In this document: positions 18,927-28,241 of the stretch, piece after piece
Layout: every line of letters begins with the position of its first letter
Numbering within the stretch: position 1 is the first letter of the stretch
From: Paraburkholderia sp. BL10I2N1
Lineage (GTDB): Bacteria; Pseudomonadota; Gammaproteobacteria; Burkholderiales; Burkholderiaceae
Direction of reading: 5' to 3'
Length of the DNA stretch: 64,000 nucleotides
Assembly: GCF_004361815.1 (NCBI RefSeq)
Contig: NZ_SNWA01000002.1
Span: 1,178,001 to 1,242,000, forward strand
Notes under the pieces: generated by a model
What the model saw: only the letters and a program-made list of their open reading frames with translations
Told to the model about the DNA's origin: nothing
The model's database searches: none
Translations under genes and position numbers: made by a program

Positions 18927-19493
18927 TTATGCAAGCCCCATGCGCTCGGCCATTTCGGTTTGCCAGACACTTCGCGGCCTGAACCCCGATAGCGTTCTTG
19001 CGTGGCGTTCGACAGCCGCCATCAGTTCAGCATCGGGCAAGCCGAAGTCCACCGGCACCCGCATCGGCTGGTCGACGTACCACGGCGTGTCGATGTAGAG
19101 CTCGAGGCGATTGCCCTCGGGATCGCGCGCATAGATCGAAACCGAATTGCCGTGGGTGACGGGGTTGATTTCCTGCAGGGCTTCCGCAATGAACTGCCGA
19201 TGAAACCGCCTCAACGTGGCAAGGCTGTCAGCTGTGAACGAAATCTGGTTGATCGGGTTGAACGCCAGGTGCTCGGGGCGGCCGCTCGCGAGCACGATCT
19301 GGTGATGCACCGCGGGATCGCGGCTCAAGAATACCAACTGCACAGCGCCGTGCGGCGTCTGCAGCGAACCCCGATCTGTCACGGTGAATTCCATCACCCG
19401 CGTATAAAAGTCCTCCACGCGCGCCATGTCGCTCACATAGAAGCCCATGTGACTGAGGGACAGCCCTGCCCTCGCTTTCTTCATACCGTTCAT
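18927..19493 (-). CDS. VOC family protein (glyoxalase/extradiol dioxygenase fold)
   Basis: This protein of about 190 residues has the vicinal-oxygen-chelate fold. Candidate metal ligands are the histidine in LSHMGFYV, a histidine in AVHHQIVL and the glutamate in GNRLELY, which is the usual H-H-E arrangement. The short single-domain form fits a ring-cleavage or related dioxygenase or an isomerase. The start could be the ATG at 19493 (MNGMKKARAG) or one four codons later; the frame is open to 19532. It is divergent from the FAH-family gene and probably acts in the same aromatic pathway. Confidence 0.87.
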   Translation of the reverse strand: MNGMKKARAGLSLSHMGFYVSDMARVEDFYTRVMEFTVTDRGSLQTPHGAVQLVFLSRDPAVHHQIVLASGRPEHLAFNPINQISFTADSLATLRRFHRQFIAEALQEINPVTHGNSVSIYARDPEGNRLELYIDTPWYVDQPMRVPVDFGLPDAELMAAVERHARTLSGFRPRSVWQTEMAERMGLA

Positions 19494-19544
19494 GCCTGTC
19501 TCCAAGTAATGATAAACCCTAACAAAAAACACGTTGTGACATTT

Positions 19545-19556
19545 ACTAAATTTAGT
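19545..19556. promoter_or_regulatory. Palindrome in the divergent VOC/FAH promoter region
   Basis: ACTAAATTTAGT is a perfect 12-bp palindrome in the AT-rich gap of about 150 bp between the two divergent genes. It is a candidate operator for the nearby IclR regulator. Its function is inferred only from symmetry and position. Confidence 0.5.
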
Positions 19557-19641
19557 TTATTCTCGCCATACGATAAATGCACGGTTTTTTTACCGAATCG
19601 ATGCGTTGATTCTATCGACTTTTTATCTAACCGGAGCATCA

Positions 19642-20493
19642 ATGAAACTCGCCAGCTTCTCCACCCACCTTGGCTCATCGTTCGGCATCGTTCGCGATGA
19701 AACCGTGTTCGACCTTGGCAAGCGTCTCGGCGGCCGCTATGCCGATCTGAAGGCACTGATTGCCGCCGACGCATTCGGCGAGGCCGCGCAGGCCGCCGAT
19801 GGCACGCAGGGCGACTACCCGCTGTCGGAAGTCACGCTGCTGCCTGTGATTCCGAACCCCGAACAAATCTTTTGCGTGGGACTCAACTACGCAGACCACG
19901 TCAAGGAAACCAACCGCGAAACCACCGAGCATCCGGTCATCTTCATGCGGGTGCCGGCTTCTCAAGTTGGCCATGGCCAGTCGATGCTGCGTCCGCCTGA
20001 GTCGCAGAAGTTCGACTATGAGGGTGAGATTGCCGTCATCATCGGGCGCGGTGGACGACGCATCGCCGAGGCCGACGCGTGGAACCACATCGCTGGCTAC
20101 GCCTGCTACAACGACGGTTCCGTGCGCGACTGGCAGCTTCATACGGGCCAGTGGGGCCCGGGCAAAAATTTCTATCGCACCGGCGCGTTCGGACCGTGGA
20201 TGGTGACGAGCGACGAGATCGAACCCAACGCGTTGATGACGCTCGTCACCCGGCTGAACGGACAGGAAGTGCAACGCGCGACGACGCAGATGCTGATCCA
20301 CGGCATCGCCAAACAGATCGCCTACCTGTCGACGTTCACCCCACTCTCTCCGGGAGATGTGATCGTGACAGGCACGCCCGGCGGCGTCGGCGCGAAGCGC
20401 AATCCGCCGCTGTTCATGAAGGCCGGCGACGTGGCGGAAGTGGAGGTTGACCGGATCGGCGTTCTGTCCAATCCAATCGCCGACGAAGCGTAA
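19642..20493 (+). CDS. Fumarylacetoacetate hydrolase family protein
   Basis: This 283-residue FAH-fold enzyme hydrolyses or decarboxylates ring-cleavage products. The family metal site is visible in FDYEGEIAVIIGRGGR (the E-x-E type ligands) and in the later D in NDGSVRDWQ. The C-terminal TGTPGGVGAKRNPP block is characteristic. The ATG at 19642 has GGAG eight bases upstream; an upstream ATG at 19606 lies in the promoter region. It is the first gene of the rightward operon with the hydroxylase, transporter and NTF2-like protein. Confidence 0.94.
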   Translation: MKLASFSTHLGSSFGIVRDETVFDLGKRLGGRYADLKALIAADAFGEAAQAADGTQGDYPLSEVTLLPVIPNPEQIFCVGLNYADHVKETNRETTEHPVIFMRVPASQVGHGQSMLRPPESQKFDYEGEIAVIIGRGGRRIAEADAWNHIAGYACYNDGSVRDWQLHTGQWGPGKNFYRTGAFGPWMVTSDEIEPNALMTLVTRLNGQEVQRATTQMLIHGIAKQIAYLSTFTPLSPGDVIVTGTPGGVGAKRNPPLFMKAGDVAEVEVDRIGVLSNPIADEA

Positions 20494-20549
20494 AAGTCGT
20501 AGCCGGGCGCGTTCGTGTGCGCTCGGCGTCTTATCTGGCGGAACAAGAC

Positions 20550-22082
20550 ATGTTAGAGAAAACTATTTCGACGCACGCGTGCGACTACGACGTGGCCGTT
20601 ATCGGCCTCGGGCCTACCGGGGCGACGCTCGCGAACCTGCTGGCAATCGAAGGCTTGCGGGTGCTGGTGCTGGAGCGAGACAAGGACATTTTCGCGCTTC
20701 CTCGCGCGGTGCATTTCGACGGTGAATGCATGCGCGTGTTCCAAACCCTCGGTTTAACCGACAAGCTGCTACCCAAGCTGTTCGTGGGTCCCGGCATGAA
20801 ATTCGTGAACGGGGAAGGCAAGTTGCTGATCGACTGGCAACGCCCAACCTGTATCGGACCACAGGGGTGGAGTGCGAGTTACAAGTTCCATCAGCCCGAT
20901 CTCGAGAATGCGTTACGCGAGCGTCTTGCGCAGCAATCGAGCGTTGACGTCCGGTTGCGCCACGAAGTGTTCGCGCTTGACGAGGCGAGCGATGGCGTCC
21001 AGTTGCGCTTCGAGGATACGAGCTGCGGCAAACTTGGACGTACCACCGCGCGATATGTAGTCGGCTGCGACGGTGCGCGCTCGATTGCGCGACGCTTCAT
21101 GGGCACCGAATTGACCGATCTGAAATCGCATGAACGCTGGGTTGTGGTCGACGTATTGCTCGATGCACCGCGGCCCGATCTTGGCGACTACTCGGTCCAA
21201 TACTGCGACCCGGCGCGCCCGACCACTTACACGCGTGGTCCCGGAAATCGGCGCCGCTGGGAAATCATGGTGATGCCCGGTGATGATGTGACGCAACTCA
21301 CGTCCCCCGAATGGCTGTGGGACAAACTCGCTCGCTGGATTTCTCCGGCCGATGCGCGCCTCGAACGTTCTGCCATATATACATTTCACTCGGTCGTGGC
21401 GAACGGTTGGCGCCGTGGCCGACTGCTGCTTGCAGGCGATGCCGCACATCAGACGCCACCCTTTCTGGGCCAGGGGATGGGAGCCGGCATTCGCGACGCG
21501 TCGAATCTCGCGTGGAAGCTTGGTGCCGTCATTCATGGCGAAGCGCCCGATACCCTCCTCGACAGCTACGAATCCGAACGCTCGCCGCACGTGCGCTTAT
21601 TTATCGAAACGGCAGTACAGCTCGGCTCAGTCATTCAAACGACGAGGCCAGACCTGGCCGAAGTCCGTGATGAAGGGATGAGCGCAGCGATTCGCAATTT
21701 TGTGACCCCACAACCCAGGCTTGGCCCGGGCGCATGGATCGATGAACCATCGGGCGTGGCCGGGCATATTGCACCACAACCCCGCCTGCTGGACGGACAA
21801 CTCGTGGACGACGTGGTCGGCTATCGGTTTGCGCTGCTTGCGCGACCGGAATTGCTCCGTGAATGCCCCGACGTCGCCAATAGCGCTGCGCAAGCGGGCG
21901 TCGGGATTGTGGCCAGCGATGGAGCGGCCGTTCGCGAGTGGTTGGAGTCGATCAACGCTCCAGCGGTGCTCGTACGCCCCGACCGGTATGTGTACGGTGT
22001 CGCGCAGGACAGTGAATCCTTGCAACATCTTCTGCACCACGCCGTACCCGGCTTGCAAACCGAAGGTGCTGTGGCCATGTGA
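20550..22082 (+). CDS. FAD-dependent aromatic hydroxylase (MhpA-like)
   Basis: This 510-residue flavoprotein monooxygenase of class A uses NAD(P)H and oxygen to hydroxylate a phenolic ring. The FAD motif GLGPTGATLANLLAIEG is near residues 17-33, the DG motif is in VVGCDGARSIAR, and the second FAD motif GRLLLAGDAAHQTPP is at about residue 290. Sequence and length resemble 3-(3-hydroxyphenyl)propionate hydroxylase (MhpA), including RPDRYVYGVA near the C-terminus. With the VOC protein and FAH hydrolase it forms a hydroxylation, cleavage and hydrolysis series; the true substrate is unknown. Confidence 0.93.
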   Translation: MLEKTISTHACDYDVAVIGLGPTGATLANLLAIEGLRVLVLERDKDIFALPRAVHFDGECMRVFQTLGLTDKLLPKLFVGPGMKFVNGEGKLLIDWQRPTCIGPQGWSASYKFHQPDLENALRERLAQQSSVDVRLRHEVFALDEASDGVQLRFEDTSCGKLGRTTARYVVGCDGARSIARRFMGTELTDLKSHERWVVVDVLLDAPRPDLGDYSVQYCDPARPTTYTRGPGNRRRWEIMVMPGDDVTQLTSPEWLWDKLARWISPADARLERSAIYTFHSVVANGWRRGRLLLAGDAAHQTPPFLGQGMGAGIRDASNLAWKLGAVIHGEAPDTLLDSYESERSPHVRLFIETAVQLGSVIQTTRPDLAEVRDEGMSAAIRNFVTPQPRLGPGAWIDEPSGVAGHIAPQPRLLDGQLVDDVVGYRFALLARPELLRECPDVANSAAQAGVGIVASDGAAVREWLESINAPAVLVRPDRYVYGVAQDSESLQHLLHHAVPGLQTEGAVAM

Positions 22083-22171
22083 GCCCGCAAAACCGGTCGT
22101 CACGCGAGATGTCTCGCGGTCGACGCACGTAGACCATCGGACAAAGAATCCGAAAATCAATTGGAGGAGTC

Positions 22172-23518
22172 ATGGGAATATCCCGCAACCCGGTCGGCGG
22201 CGCCGACCGTCCACAGTCATCCGGCTTGTCCCGGTCGCAGTGGAAGATGATTCTCATCGCAAGCCTTGGCGGCTCGCTGGAGTTTTACGATTTCATCGTC
22301 TACGGCTTTTTTGCCCATAACATCGCGGCCCAGTTTTTCCCGAACTCGTCGTCGCTGGTCAGCATGTTGGCTACTTTCTCCGTGCTCGCAATCGGGTACG
22401 TGATCCGACCGCTCGGCGGAATTGTGCTCAGTAGCTGGGGCGACCGGTATGGCCGGCGTCCGGTGTTTCTCGGCTCAATCATTGTGGTCACCACCGCGAC
22501 GATCTGCCTTGGTCTGCTGCCCAACTTTCAGAGCTGGGGCATGACCGCATCGATCCTGTTGATCCTGCTGCGCATGCTTCAGGGTTTTTGCGTCGGCGGA
22601 GAAATGCCCGGCGCGATTACCTATGCAGTGGAAGCCGCGCCGCATCGGGCGGGGCTCGCCGCGGGCATTATTATCTGCGCGGTGAACCTGGGTGTTTTGC
22701 TGGCCACATTCGTCAACCTCGGCATCCAGACCTACCTGTCCGCCACGGACGCGGCGGCGTATGGCTGGAGGATCGCGTTTCTTTTCGGCGGCGTTTGCGG
22801 GATCGCTTCCTACCTGATGCGCCGTAATCTCGACGAGTCGCCCGAGTTCAAGAAGATGCAAGGAGCTGTCGTCAAACAGCCGTTTCGCGAGACCTTGCGA
22901 CGTCATGGCAAAGCGGTCGCGACGGGAGCACTGGCGATCGCCGTGATGGCCGGCGTCAACGGCATACTTTATGGCCACATGCCCGCCTACCTCGTCCAGC
23001 AGCTGCACTATGCACCACGGACCGCGGCAATCGCCCAGAACGCTTATCTGATCGTCAGTTCCTTCGGCCTCCTCGCCGCAGGCTGGCTCGGGGACAAGAT
23101 TCCACGCCGGTACCTGCTCCGAGCGTCAGCGGCGCTGCTGATCGCATTGAGCTACCCATTCTATGAAGCGCTGGCGAGTCATACCGTCAATCCGGTGGTG
23201 CTGTTCGTGCTTGCCGGCGTGGTCTTTTCACTGGCAAGCGGAACATGGGCGTCGGTGCTCGCCGACCAATTCCCTGTCCAGGTCAGATTTAGCGGAATCG
23301 CGCTGGCTTACAACCTGGCCGTTGTCATATTCAGCGGCTTTGCGCCCTTGCTGGCGGCCATGCTGATTCGCATGACCGGCTCCTTGGCAGCGCCAGCCTG
23401 GTATGTCATCGCCGCATGCACGGTCGCGCTGCTTGCGAGCTATGGATTGCCGACGGGAAAGTCTGGGGCCGGGTCGCCTTCGAAGACAGATGGACTGAGC
23501 GGCGAACTGTTGCGTTGA
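22172..23518 (+). CDS. MFS transporter, metabolite:H+ symporter type
   Basis: This 448-residue inner-membrane protein has about twelve membrane spans and the MFS loop motif GDRYGRRPVFLGS after the second span. It resembles the metabolite:proton symporters (MHS family) that import organic or aromatic acids. The segment FYDFIVYGFFAHNIAAQFFP is typical of that group. An AGGAG site precedes the ATG at 22172. It follows the hydroxylase by 89 bp and probably imports the substrate of this pathway. Confidence 0.93.
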   Translation: MGISRNPVGGADRPQSSGLSRSQWKMILIASLGGSLEFYDFIVYGFFAHNIAAQFFPNSSSLVSMLATFSVLAIGYVIRPLGGIVLSSWGDRYGRRPVFLGSIIVVTTATICLGLLPNFQSWGMTASILLILLRMLQGFCVGGEMPGAITYAVEAAPHRAGLAAGIIICAVNLGVLLATFVNLGIQTYLSATDAAAYGWRIAFLFGGVCGIASYLMRRNLDESPEFKKMQGAVVKQPFRETLRRHGKAVATGALAIAVMAGVNGILYGHMPAYLVQQLHYAPRTAAIAQNAYLIVSSFGLLAAGWLGDKIPRRYLLRASAALLIALSYPFYEALASHTVNPVVLFVLAGVVFSLASGTWASVLADQFPVQVRFSGIALAYNLAVVIFSGFAPLLAAMLIRMTGSLAAPAWYVIAACTVALLASYGLPTGKSGAGSPSKTDGLSGELLR

Positions 23519-23593
23519 GCCGAATCGAGCCACGAGGCGGCCGGCACCGTCTCTGACAAGAGGTATCCATGCCGTATTTTCGGGAGATTTACG

Positions 23594-23980
23594 ATGAAAG
23601 ATGCGTCCATTCAGGCCGCCGTCGAGGCGTTGGAACAACAGCGCTGCGACGCCACGGTGGCTGGAGACCTGCTCAAACTCGCGTCGCTACTCGACGACGA
23701 TCTGACGTTCGTCCATTCAGCTGGCTACTTTCATGGCAAGTCGGAGTATCTGTCCTTCCTTACCGAGAAGATCAAGGTGCGTCAAATCGTGCGTCCGCAA
23801 CCGCTCGCGTATAGGTTCCTGCTAGACACCGTGATCACGACGGGCCATCTCGAGCAATCCCTGGTGCGCAGGACCGATGGATCTGAGCTCAACATTCGCT
23901 CGCTCATAACTGAAATCTGGGTCAAACGCGAGGCCGGCTGGAAACTGCTGCATCTCCATTCCGGGCGCTTGCCGGATTGA
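23594..23980 (+). CDS. NTF2-like (DUF4440-type) small protein
   Basis: This 128-residue protein has the cone-shaped NTF2-like fold: an N-terminal helix (VEALEQQRCDATVAGDLLKL), the LASLLDDDLTFVHSAG block and the closing WKLLHLHSGR strand. Such proteins act as isomerases, hydrolases or binding proteins, and members are common in aromatic-degradation operons. It lies 75 bp after the transporter on the same strand. The role here is not known. Confidence 0.85.
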   Translation: MKDASIQAAVEALEQQRCDATVAGDLLKLASLLDDDLTFVHSAGYFHGKSEYLSFLTEKIKVRQIVRPQPLAYRFLLDTVITTGHLEQSLVRRTDGSELNIRSLITEIWVKREAGWKLLHLHSGRLPD

Positions 23981-24176
23981 CGCAGATCCCTATCGTGCCG
24001 TCCATCTCGGGGTAAGCCGGTTGGTAGCCGGATGCGCGCATAACACCGGCGGTTGGTCAGCGGGCGAACCACTCCGCCGAAGGGCGGCCACCGGCGGGAG
24101 AAAAAACCTCGACATAGCGCAAACGTGCATTCCCCTACGTTCGGGGAGCATGAATTTTCAACAGGACATCAACAGC

Positions 24177-24740
24177 TCACTTGGCGTGCGTTTCGAAGTC
24201 CTCACTTGGCATCGTCTTGTGGGGATCAAGCAGCGCCTTCATTGTGAGATCCGAGCCGACGAGACTCATGAAGAGAACCGCGGCTCGGTCGGTGTGCCGG
24301 CATGCAATTTCGCCTTCTTCAACGCCTGCATCGAGCATCTGGGTGATCGCTTGAACGAGCTGCTCATTTTCAGCAGGATGTGCAGCACGCGCGAGATCCT
24401 CGAAGCGATCGACCTCCGCAATCAACGTCCGCAGCAGCACCAGCGTCCGCGCGGACAGCCAGACCCTAAGCATATGGACGCCCGCCTCTCGCAGCTTCGC
24501 GGTCAGGCTTCGTTTGCCGCTGCTTCCAATAGCCTCAATGCCCCGGCGCAACGCGTTCAGTTCCTCTAGACGACCGCCCTGAACATGTCGTCCTTGCTCT
24601 CGAAATAGGCGTAGATCGTCGCCTTCGAAACACCGGCTCGTGTCGCAGCGGCGTCCATCGAAGCCCGTGCGAAGCCGTTGAGCAATAGCTCGTCGCGGGC
24701 GGCATCGACGACCTGCCCGAATTTCGGCCGCGTGGGTCAA
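24177..24740 (-). pseudogene. Frameshifted TetR/AcrR family regulator
   Basis: The helix-turn-helix (VVDAARDELLLNGFARAS and AGVSKATIYAYFESKDDMFR) is in one frame between about 24735 and 24565. The C-terminal ligand-binding part (LEELNALRRGIEAIG through TMPSEDFETHAK) continues in another frame to 24177. The switch occurs at about 24565, where the run reads GTCGTCTAGAGGAACTG. A second small disruption seems to lie near 24735, upstream of PKFGQVV. The protein cannot be made in one piece. It sits beside an IS110 remnant, in a region of decay. Confidence 0.75.
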
Positions 24741-24829
24741 CGGTCAGCGGCCGGGATGCCGATTCAATTGTCGACGGCACTGCCTGTTTGGGGTGCCCTT
24801 CTATGAGCAGGAAGTTGTCAAGGTGCATT

Positions 24830-25151
24830 TTCGAGCCGAGTTGCGAACCGTCGATGAATTACTCTCCCGCCTCGCCATAACAAGGCAAATCACTGCTGCA
24901 AATCAGCGCTAAGTCAGAGGTCTGAAGCCGATCGTCGCGCTCGTGAGATCCAACGTCTCACCACCTTCTATCCGCTGGCGGGTAGCCAGCCTCATCCTGT
25001 ATGCGCGTTGCGCCGGAATTTTTCCGGGAGCATGCCCCATCTCAAGAATCGGTCACGTCAGTAACCCGGGCACCCCACGGGCATGTTCACTTCAAACCGT
25101 CCATACATCGTGTTTCGCATCTTCCGAAGGTGACGTTGTTACCCCCCTGAC
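24830..25151. other. Gene-free stretch before the IS110 remnant
   Basis: About 320 bases with no recognisable gene, RNA or repeat. It may include the end of the IS110 element, but no target-site feature could be fixed. Confidence 0.4.
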
Positions 25152-25919
25152 TCATGCCGACTTCAGTCGTGCCCCCTCGGGTATCACGCCATCCTTCAGG
25201 TAGCGCCACAGTGAAATGGCGAGACGTCGCGCAACGGCGACGATCGCAATGCGTCGGGAGCGGCGATTCAGTTGCGTTCCCTGAGTGCGCTGGTGGAACC
25301 ACTGTGTTAGCGCACTGCCGGGTTGGTAGCGCAGCCATGACCATGCCAGCTCGGTCAACAGCGCGCGCACGCGTCGGTTGCCTTGCTTGCTGATCCCCTG
25401 ATCCACCCGGCTCTCGCCGCTATCGTACGGTTGCGGTACGAGGCCAGCGCACGCACCGACCTCACGGCGGCTGTGGAATGTCCGCCAGAACAGTTCGAGC
25501 GCGAGGCGCGACGCGCCGACCGGTCCCACACCCTTCAGCCTCGACAGGTCTTCGATCCGTTTGTGTGCGGCCGCCGGCAAATTCTCGTGGCGCGTTTTCT
25601 CAAGCGCTGCAAATTGCTGTTCGACGAGTGCCAGCCGTTCGCATTCGCGTAGCAGCCGCTCACGCAGTTCTGGCGGCATCGGTGTGTCGTCGTAACACTT
25701 CACCTCGCCACGTGCGAGGCGACCGGCGAAGCCCCGATGATCCACATCGTCCCAGCATCCGAGCGTGGTCAGCAGTTTGCGCATGCGGTCGCGGTGTTGC
25801 AGCACTTCCTTCTGCAGTTGTCCGCGGTCGCGCATCATCTGGCGTGATGCTTCGTCTCGCATTGAAGGCACACGCACGACGTGCATCCGGTCCCGTTCGC
25901 CGCGCAACCATGCCCGCAG
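25152..25919 (-). mobile_element. IS110 family transposase, N-terminally truncated
   Basis: The reading frame matches the C-terminal two thirds of an IS110-type transposase, starting at LRAWLRGERDRMHVVRVPS and ending at GVIPEGARLKSA. The Transposase_20 domain is present (LKGVGPVGASRLALELF, ACAGLVPQPYDSGES, ISKQGNRRVRALLTELAW). The N-terminal RuvC-like DEDD domain, about 100 residues, is missing. The frame stays open upstream to 26144, but that part (for example YHLNDTQHICFDAIQPG) has no resemblance to the family. The element is therefore inactive. Confidence 0.82.
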
Positions 25920-26293
25920 GTTGGTCAAAGGTATTCCGATATTCACGTAGCGTCTTGGCAACGGACTTCGATTGAAGCTTGCACACTTGACGGCTGATCC
26001 CGCTTGCGTAACGCCCGGCTGGATAGCGTCGAAGCAAATGTGCTGCGTGTCATTCAGATGGTACGCACGGCCCCTGCCTCCGCACACACTAAAGAACTGC
26101 GTACCGCTCCAGGGCAATCGGCCACAACCTTCCAGCGACGGCAACTATCCGTTGCCCCGGAGATGCTTGTAAGCAGACGGTAACTGACTAAACTGGCACC
26201 AACGAACTGGCAAACAGCACTCAAGGCCTCGCCAGACCGTTGCCCCCCAAACACCGCGTCTCCTGCATCCGACGCTCGATATGGAGTCTCATC
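25920..26293. other. Gene-free stretch after the IS110 remnant
   Basis: This stretch contains the point where the transposase homology is lost and unrelated sequence begins, and the upstream region of the small secreted protein gene at 26294. No further feature is recognised. Confidence 0.4.
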
Positions 26294-26665
26294 ATGCAAA
26301 AGTCGAAGACCTTCCTCCCCGTCCCTGTTGTCGCGTCGGTCCTGTCCTTTTCGACCGCCGCATTCGCTAACAGCGATGGTCCCCAAACGTATGAGCAAGC
26401 GGCTGCGCAAACGGTTCAGCGTCAAACGGTTCATCGTCAAACGGTCGGCTACCATGACCGCACGAGCGCCGCTACACAACATGCAATGGACTTTCAGGCG
26501 GTGTTAGCCCGCGTGGAAGCCCAACGACAGGCGTTCAACACCTACGGCGGGCTGAATAGTTCGTCCGCTTCCCGCCCGTCAGACAACGTAGCGTCGGATC
26601 GACCCGTCGACTTCAGTACCGCAACAGCGCCCTGGCGTTACAAGGCAACCCTGGCCGCGCGCTGA
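26294..26665 (+). CDS. Small secreted hypothetical protein
   Basis: This 123-residue protein is not recognised. It starts with a clear signal peptide (MQKSKTFLPVPVVASVLSFS, cleavage likely after AFA at about 25). The mature part has a short repeat of the form RQTV (VQRQTVHRQTV) followed by a polar, alanine-rich tail ending PWRYKATLAAR. The start at 26294 is preferred over an upstream ATG at 26240 because it begins directly at the signal peptide. Probably periplasmic. Confidence 0.65.
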   Translation: MQKSKTFLPVPVVASVLSFSTAAFANSDGPQTYEQAAAQTVQRQTVHRQTVGYHDRTSAATQHAMDFQAVLARVEAQRQAFNTYGGLNSSSASRPSDNVASDRPVDFSTATAPWRYKATLAAR

Positions 26666-26723
26666 TACGGCCTGCGGCTGCCAATCGCATCAAGATCAAG
26701 ACAACCAGCTGAACAAAATTGAA

Positions 26724-26957
26724 ATGAAAAAGGCCTTCCCCGTACTGTTCGCATTCCTTACCAGCGCATCCGTGCTTGCGCAAAGCAGTCTGCCGCAGCA
26801 ATTGCCAAAACAGCAGCCAGCCTCCGCCCGGCAACCCGCCACGAAGCAGCTTTCACAGGGTGGGCCGCAGCTTCCGCACCCTCCACAGCTTCCGCAGCTT
26901 CCGAACCAGCTTCCGACACAAGCGTCGACGCAAGTCCCGACCCAGCTTCCGAAATAA
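26724..26957 (+). CDS. Small secreted proline/glutamine-rich protein
   Basis: This 77-residue frame starts with a signal peptide (MKKAFPVLFAFLTSASVLAQ). The mature part is made of degenerate PQLP and QLPxQ units (PQLPHPPQLPQLPNQLP). A weak purine-rich site precedes the ATG. It follows the previous small secreted protein by 58 bp in the same direction. It could be a cell-envelope or surface protein, or a low-complexity frame kept by chance; no family is recognised. Confidence 0.5.
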   Translation: MKKAFPVLFAFLTSASVLAQSSLPQQLPKQQPASARQPATKQLSQGGPQLPHPPQLPQLPNQLPTQASTQVPTQLPK

Positions 26958-27433
26958 CCCTGTGGCTGCGCAATCCATGCAGCCATGCCCGAGAGACCGG
27001 CGATTATCGCGGCTACCCCAATTCTGTTCGTCGCGGTAGGCATGATGCGATGCATGACGGCGTTTGCCGGCGATTCATCTATGACGTCCGCAAATCGCTG
27101 GCCGTGAGACCGTGACTGGTCGAGCAATAGACTGCTCTCAACGCTTGCCCAGCAATTCGGAGGCGCTGCATCTTCGCCGGCTGCCTGCGGGTTTCGGCGG
27201 TCGCATGGACCGCCATCGGCGTGGCCCGCCGTCCTGGCATGTTTCAGAGTAGCCATCCACTGGCCGTTTCAAGGGACGATTGGCTCCGGTACGGGCTAGC
27301 AGGCTGTTACCCATGTCAGGCGTTGCAAGCGGCGGATTTCGCCGACGCTGTGCAGGCTGAACCGCCCACCTGGCGACACGGTGGCGGTTCGCCCGCCGTC
27401 TCCCGAGTTCCGCGACCCGTCCAGGCGCCCTGC
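26958..27433. other. Gene-free stretch
   Basis: About 475 bases between the small secreted protein and the end of the leftward TetR gene. No frame has a plausible start or recognisable protein, and no terminator with a T-run is evident. Confidence 0.4.
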
Positions 27434-28051
27434 CTATGCGGCGTCACCTTTGTCCGTGGGCCCGTATGCGGCCAGGAAGACATCAACCGCTCTTTGAACG
27501 ACTTTGGCGATGTTGCGGGAAGTGGTGTCCGCCGGCACACCCAGCAGGCAAAGCTCCAGCAACTCCGCTTCATACAGCCCGCGCAGATGCGCGGTCGCGA
27601 CGTCTGCGTTACAGCTGCGCAGCTGCCCGCCGTCAATCGCCTGCTGCAGGAAGTCAGTCACCATTTGCCAGCCGACCTTCGGCCCGCGCTCATAAAACAG
27701 GGCGCCGACGTGCGAGCGGCCGCCTTCGTGATTTGCCAGACGGCGCACCGCCAGTATCTGCGGCTTGAGCGTGGCGGCGAGATAGTGTTTGCCGAACCTC
27801 AGCAGTGTCTCGCGAATCGGCAGCGAGGTCTTCAGTAGCTCCGTCGCTACTTTGGCTTCCTCCGCGGCGGCCATCATGACGTCCGCGAACATCAGATCCT
27901 TGGACTCGAAATAGCTGTAGAGCGTGGCTTTTGATCCGCCTGCCCGCGCCGCGATCTCTGACATGGATGCCCGTTCGAACCCCACTTCGCAAAACACCTG
28001 GAACGCGGCGTCGACGATCGCCTGCCGCTTTTCTTCTGTCTTCACCCTCAT
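27434..28051 (-). CDS. TetR/AcrR family repressor, efflux-associated (copy 1)
   Basis: This 205-residue repressor has the TetR helix-turn-helix (MSEIAARAGGSKATLYSYF, about residues 29-47) and an AcrR/RutR-like C-terminal domain. The ATG at 28051 has AGGAGG nine bases upstream; the frame opens further to 28132, but that would add unconserved sequence. It is divergent from the efflux operon and a paralogue of the TetR at 33794-34414, with long identical stretches such as GGRSxVGALFYERGPK. It is the likely repressor of the efflux operon through the palindrome at 28155-28166. Confidence 0.93.
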   Translation of the reverse strand: MRVKTEEKRQAIVDAAFQVFCEVGFERASMSEIAARAGGSKATLYSYFESKDLMFADVMMAAAEEAKVATELLKTSLPIRETLLRFGKHYLAATLKPQILAVRRLANHEGGRSHVGALFYERGPKVGWQMVTDFLQQAIDGGQLRSCNADVATAHLRGLYEAELLELCLLGVPADTTSRNIAKVVQRAVDVFLAAYGPTDKGDAA

Positions 28052-28154
28052 TTTCAATGCCCTCCTTCTCTCTGCAAGACCGATCGACGACATGGCCGGC
28101 GGCGACGCCCGTGTCCGGCCTTCGACTTCCAATGGTGTGATCTTACCATACCTG

Positions 28155-28203
28155 AACTGTACAGTTTATTTCTGTTGACAGGCATGATCCGTATAACTAG
28201 ACT
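28155..28203 (+). promoter_or_regulatory. Operator and promoter of the efflux operon
   Basis: AACTGTACAGTT at 28155-28166 is a perfect palindrome. It is followed by TTGACA at 28175-28180 and, after 17 bp, TAGACT at 28198-28203 as a -10 element. The layout (palindrome, then GTTTATTT-C-GTTGACA, then the -10 within ACTG-CCCGGTAT) is repeated next to the second TetR gene. This supports a shared repressor system. Confidence 0.75.
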
Positions 28204-28241
28204 GCCCGGTATTGTAAAAGAGCGCAAGGGAGCAGGAGATC

